Assembly (NCBI GenBank): GCA_910576915.1
Contig: CAJTJT010000005.1
Coordinates: 62,001 to 126,000, forward strand
Direction of reading: 5' to 3'
DNA length: 64,000 bases
From: an uncultured Elusimicrobiales bacterium
GTDB lineage: Bacteria; Elusimicrobiota; Elusimicrobia; Elusimicrobiales; Elusimicrobiaceae
Under the pieces are notes generated by a model. It was not told the DNA's origin. It saw only the letters and a list, made by a program, of their open reading frames with translations, and did no database searches. Position 1 is the first letter of the stretch. The number at the start of each line of letters is the position of its first letter. Positions 62,702 to 64,000 of this stretch are shown here, one piece after another. A program made the position numbers and the translations under genes.

Positions 62702-63334
62702 TTAAGGAAGCGTATAACGCGTAAATCCGCTGAAAAGCGCATTTGCCGTGGGGTTCGTTCCCCCCAGGCTTTTGCATACTTGCTGGGCAACATTATCCGA
62801 CGTTTGCGCATGGCAAAAAATACCGCCCGTACACTCGCCGACCGACATCCGTTTTTCATAACGTAAAGCGCCTGTGTTCCACGTCGTTCCGTTGGAACCG
62901 TGGACGTCACAGTTGGAACCGTGCTTATAATTAATGGAAAATTTCCCACAATTTGCCCAGGAAGGATCCGCACTGCCGCCTGGGAACGTACAGCCGCCGG
63001 GAAGCCCGAAGTCCAACTCGCTTAAATCATTTGCAAACTGACCGTTTGCCATATAATACAATTCCTGCGCGCGCACGACGGCATCCACCAAAACCATCTG
63101 CTGGGTAAGGCGGCTTTTTTCCACCGCCACGCGGTACTGCGGCAGTGCAACAGCAGACAAAATACCGATGATTAAGACGACAACTAACAACTCTATTAAC
63201 GTAAATCCCATCGTTCCGTTGTCATCCCGGACATGGATCCGGGATCCAGGCTGTTTATTAGTTTTTGTTTTCTTTGGTATGAATGCTGAAACAAGTTCAG
63301 CATGACGACTAAGCGTAAAACCGCGCTTTGTCAT
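62702..63334 (-). CDS. Type IV pilin-like protein E with a repeat-interrupted leader
   Basis: 210 residues if it starts at ATG 63334. This reads MTKRGFTL, then translated repeats (SRHAELVSAF and GSRIHVRDDNG), then MGFTLIELLVVVLIIGI. ATG 63211 (MGFTLIE) is the alternative and would give a very short leader; neither start has a strong ribosome site. After ALPQYRVAVEKSRLTQQ the C-terminal part has six Cys (GGC, ANC, SNC, GEC, IFC, QQVC), the most of the five. Expression of this copy may be impaired. Confidence 0.8.
   Translation of the reverse strand: MTKRGFTLSRHAELVSAFIPKKTKTNKQPGSRIHVRDDNGTMGFTLIELLVVVLIIGILSAVALPQYRVAVEKSRLTQQMVLVDAVVRAQELYYMANGQFANDLSELDFGLPGGCTFPGGSADPSWANCGKFSINYKHGSNCDVHGSNGTTWNTGALRYEKRMSVGECTGGIFCHAQTSDNVAQQVCKSLGGTNPTANALFSGFTRYTLP
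63212..63325. repeat. 114-bp in-frame repeat insertion in the pilin E leader
   Basis: It lies between two Gly-Phe-Thr-Leu codon sets. It contains hairpin ATGCTGAA/TTCAGCAT with loop ACAAG (63283-63303) and a TCATCCCGGA / TCCGGGAT palindrome (about 63222-63246). The length is a multiple of three, so the frame is kept. Confidence 0.65.
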
Positions 63335-63376
63335 TCCCGGGCACCCTGCGGGCTGCATGGTGAACCGGAAATCCGA
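63330..63376. repeat. GTCAT-CCCGGG palindrome at the pilin E start
   Basis: GTCATTCCCGGG followed by GCCC...GGGC and AACCGGAAATCC; related to 57942-57973. It overlaps the possible start codon at 63334. Confidence 0.5.
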
Positions 63377-63500
63377 TTTACAATAAGGATTACAATTTCT
63401 ATTTAATAACCTAAATTTCGGCTCCGGCGGCGCGCAGCGTGACGGAATGACGGCATTTTGATACATGGGATATATCCCCCCTTATACTTGACTTATTCCC

Positions 63501-63528
63501 ATGTTATCAAAAAAAAAAAACGGGTCAA
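63501..63528 (-). promoter_or_regulatory. T12-spacer promoter of pilin E
   Basis: TTGACC (63523-63528), a 16-bp spacer with T12 (63509-63520), and TAACAT (63501-63506) preceded by TGA. Confidence 0.75.
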
Positions 63529-63610
63529 GGCCCAGAGCCTGGGCTCCCCTCTTGTCTGCGCTCTTCTGATTAGTTTAGGCCACACTATTTAAGACATACC
63601 CCAAAGTTAG

Positions 63611-63766
63611 TTTTTACTTTTTGCATCGGCAAAAGTAGCAAAAAACTCGCAGGCCGCACCCATAAAATCCAGTTCCGTACGGCGCATTTTACAACTCGCC
63701 TGCGGCTCGGACAAATAAAATACTTCTTCCGTACGGAACGAATTTTATAGACGGGTCAAGGCCTGC
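63611..63766. repeat. Nested-stem element, copy 3
   Basis: Close in sequence to copy 1. P1 63649-63655/63760-63766, P2 63662-63670/63740-63748 (one mismatch), P3 63672-63682/63729-63739, P4 63684-63691/63716-63723 (one mismatch). The leading hairpin (about 63615-63638) is degraded by one base. Confidence 0.72.
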
Positions 63767-63800
63767 AAAACGGGAAAAACAATACCTAAACAATGAAACA

Positions 63801-63818
63801 CCCCGGGCTAAAGCCCGG
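63801..63818. repeat. Short GC-rich palindrome
   Basis: CCCCGGGCT and GCCCGGGG around AAA form a hairpin without a T run. It lies between the nested-stem element and the last gene's terminator. Confidence 0.45.
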
Positions 63819-63839
63819 GGTATTCTGTAAGATATTCAT

Positions 63840-63875
63840 AAAAAAGCCGGGGCGGAAATCTCCGCTCCGGCTTGT
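63840..63875 (-). terminator. Terminator of the partial gene at the right edge
   Basis: On the minus strand AGCCGGAGCGG pairs with CCGCCCCGGCT, followed by TTTTT. Confidence 0.85.
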
Positions 63876-63894
63876 AAACCTGCTTGGTGCGTGT

Positions 63895-64000
63895 TTACAC
63901 CACTTGTTTGAGTTCAACAGGCAAGTCGCGCTTTAAAATCAGCACGGCGCTGTGCGTATTGGTTTTCTTATCCAGCCCAAACACGCTTACGCGGTACGTA
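63895..64000 (-). CDS. C-terminal end of an unidentified protein
   Basis: An open minus-strand frame enters from the right edge and ends at TAA 63895-63897. The visible 34 residues or so read TYRVSVFGLDKKTNTHSAVL, then ILKRDLPVELKQVV. The stop is followed by a strong terminator, which supports a real gene. It is too short to assign a family. Confidence 0.6.
   Translation of the reverse strand, partial: TYRVSVFGLDKKTNTHSAVLILKRDLPVELKQVV

Noticed and set aside
1..64000. CRISPR array or cas genes
   Set aside because: No regularly spaced direct repeats and no Cas motifs were seen; the repeats present are palindromes near pilin genes.

Overview
The window reads as a bacterial chromosome segment, most probably from the Elusimicrobiota (Elusimicrobiaceae-like gut bacterium). 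This rests on family knowledge: several dispersed single-gene type IV pilin-like proteins with the N-terminus GFTLIELLVVVLIIGI, an AdhE/Rex fermentative branch and a GlcNAc PTS. No rRNA marker is present, so the assignment is an inference. Most of the window is GC-rich and compact; 17.2-37.4 kb is visibly AT-richer and is a mobile island.

Layout. 1-5.2 kb: 3' part of a bacterial alpha-2-macroglobulin without its thioester. 5.3-11.3 kb: GlcNAc operon (fused EIIA-HPr-EI, EIICB, nagB, nagA) with a palindrome over the promoter -10. 11.3-16.8 kb: pilin A, repeats, divergent rex/adhE with twin operators, pilin B, a MerR regulator. 17.2-17.3 kb: two tRNA-Pro genes. 17.2-37.4 kb: island between 18-bp direct repeats, holding a frameshifted large serine recombinase, RAMA/DUF2924-like small genes, GIY-YIG proteins, DUF2971, a DpnII-type restriction-modification operon, an intact and a decayed RecA-fold ATPase-like gene, terminase, a ParB-methyltransferase, a WYL regulator and a possible structured RNA; no capsid, portal or tail genes are seen. 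37.7-43.1 kb: DUF4823 lipoprotein, a frameshifted hydrolase lipoprotein, LysR, HxlR, cupin and two paralogous membrane proteins. 43.2-54.0 kb: moxR-DUF58-bat operon followed by gmhA, rpiB and pgi. 54.1-63.9 kb: miaB, PilZ, pilin C, miaA, pilin D, hflX, a secreted trypsin-like protease, plsY-gpsA, an HU-like protein, pilin E and the end of an unidentified gene.

The most unusual content is the pilin cassette. All five pilin genes lie on the minus strand between unrelated genes. All five are preceded by a promoter-like element whose 16-bp spacer contains exactly twelve T residues. Three carry, just upstream of that promoter, a roughly 155-bp element of nested stems; one copy differs from the others by about ten changes that are matched on the opposite arm. 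Two pilin genes carry an in-frame palindrome inside the prepilin-leader region. Together these suggest a dispersed pilin repertoire that may be phase-variable or shuffled by repeats. Many genes also start 6-8 bp after a -10 box without a Shine-Dalgarno sequence, which suggests frequent leaderless mRNAs.
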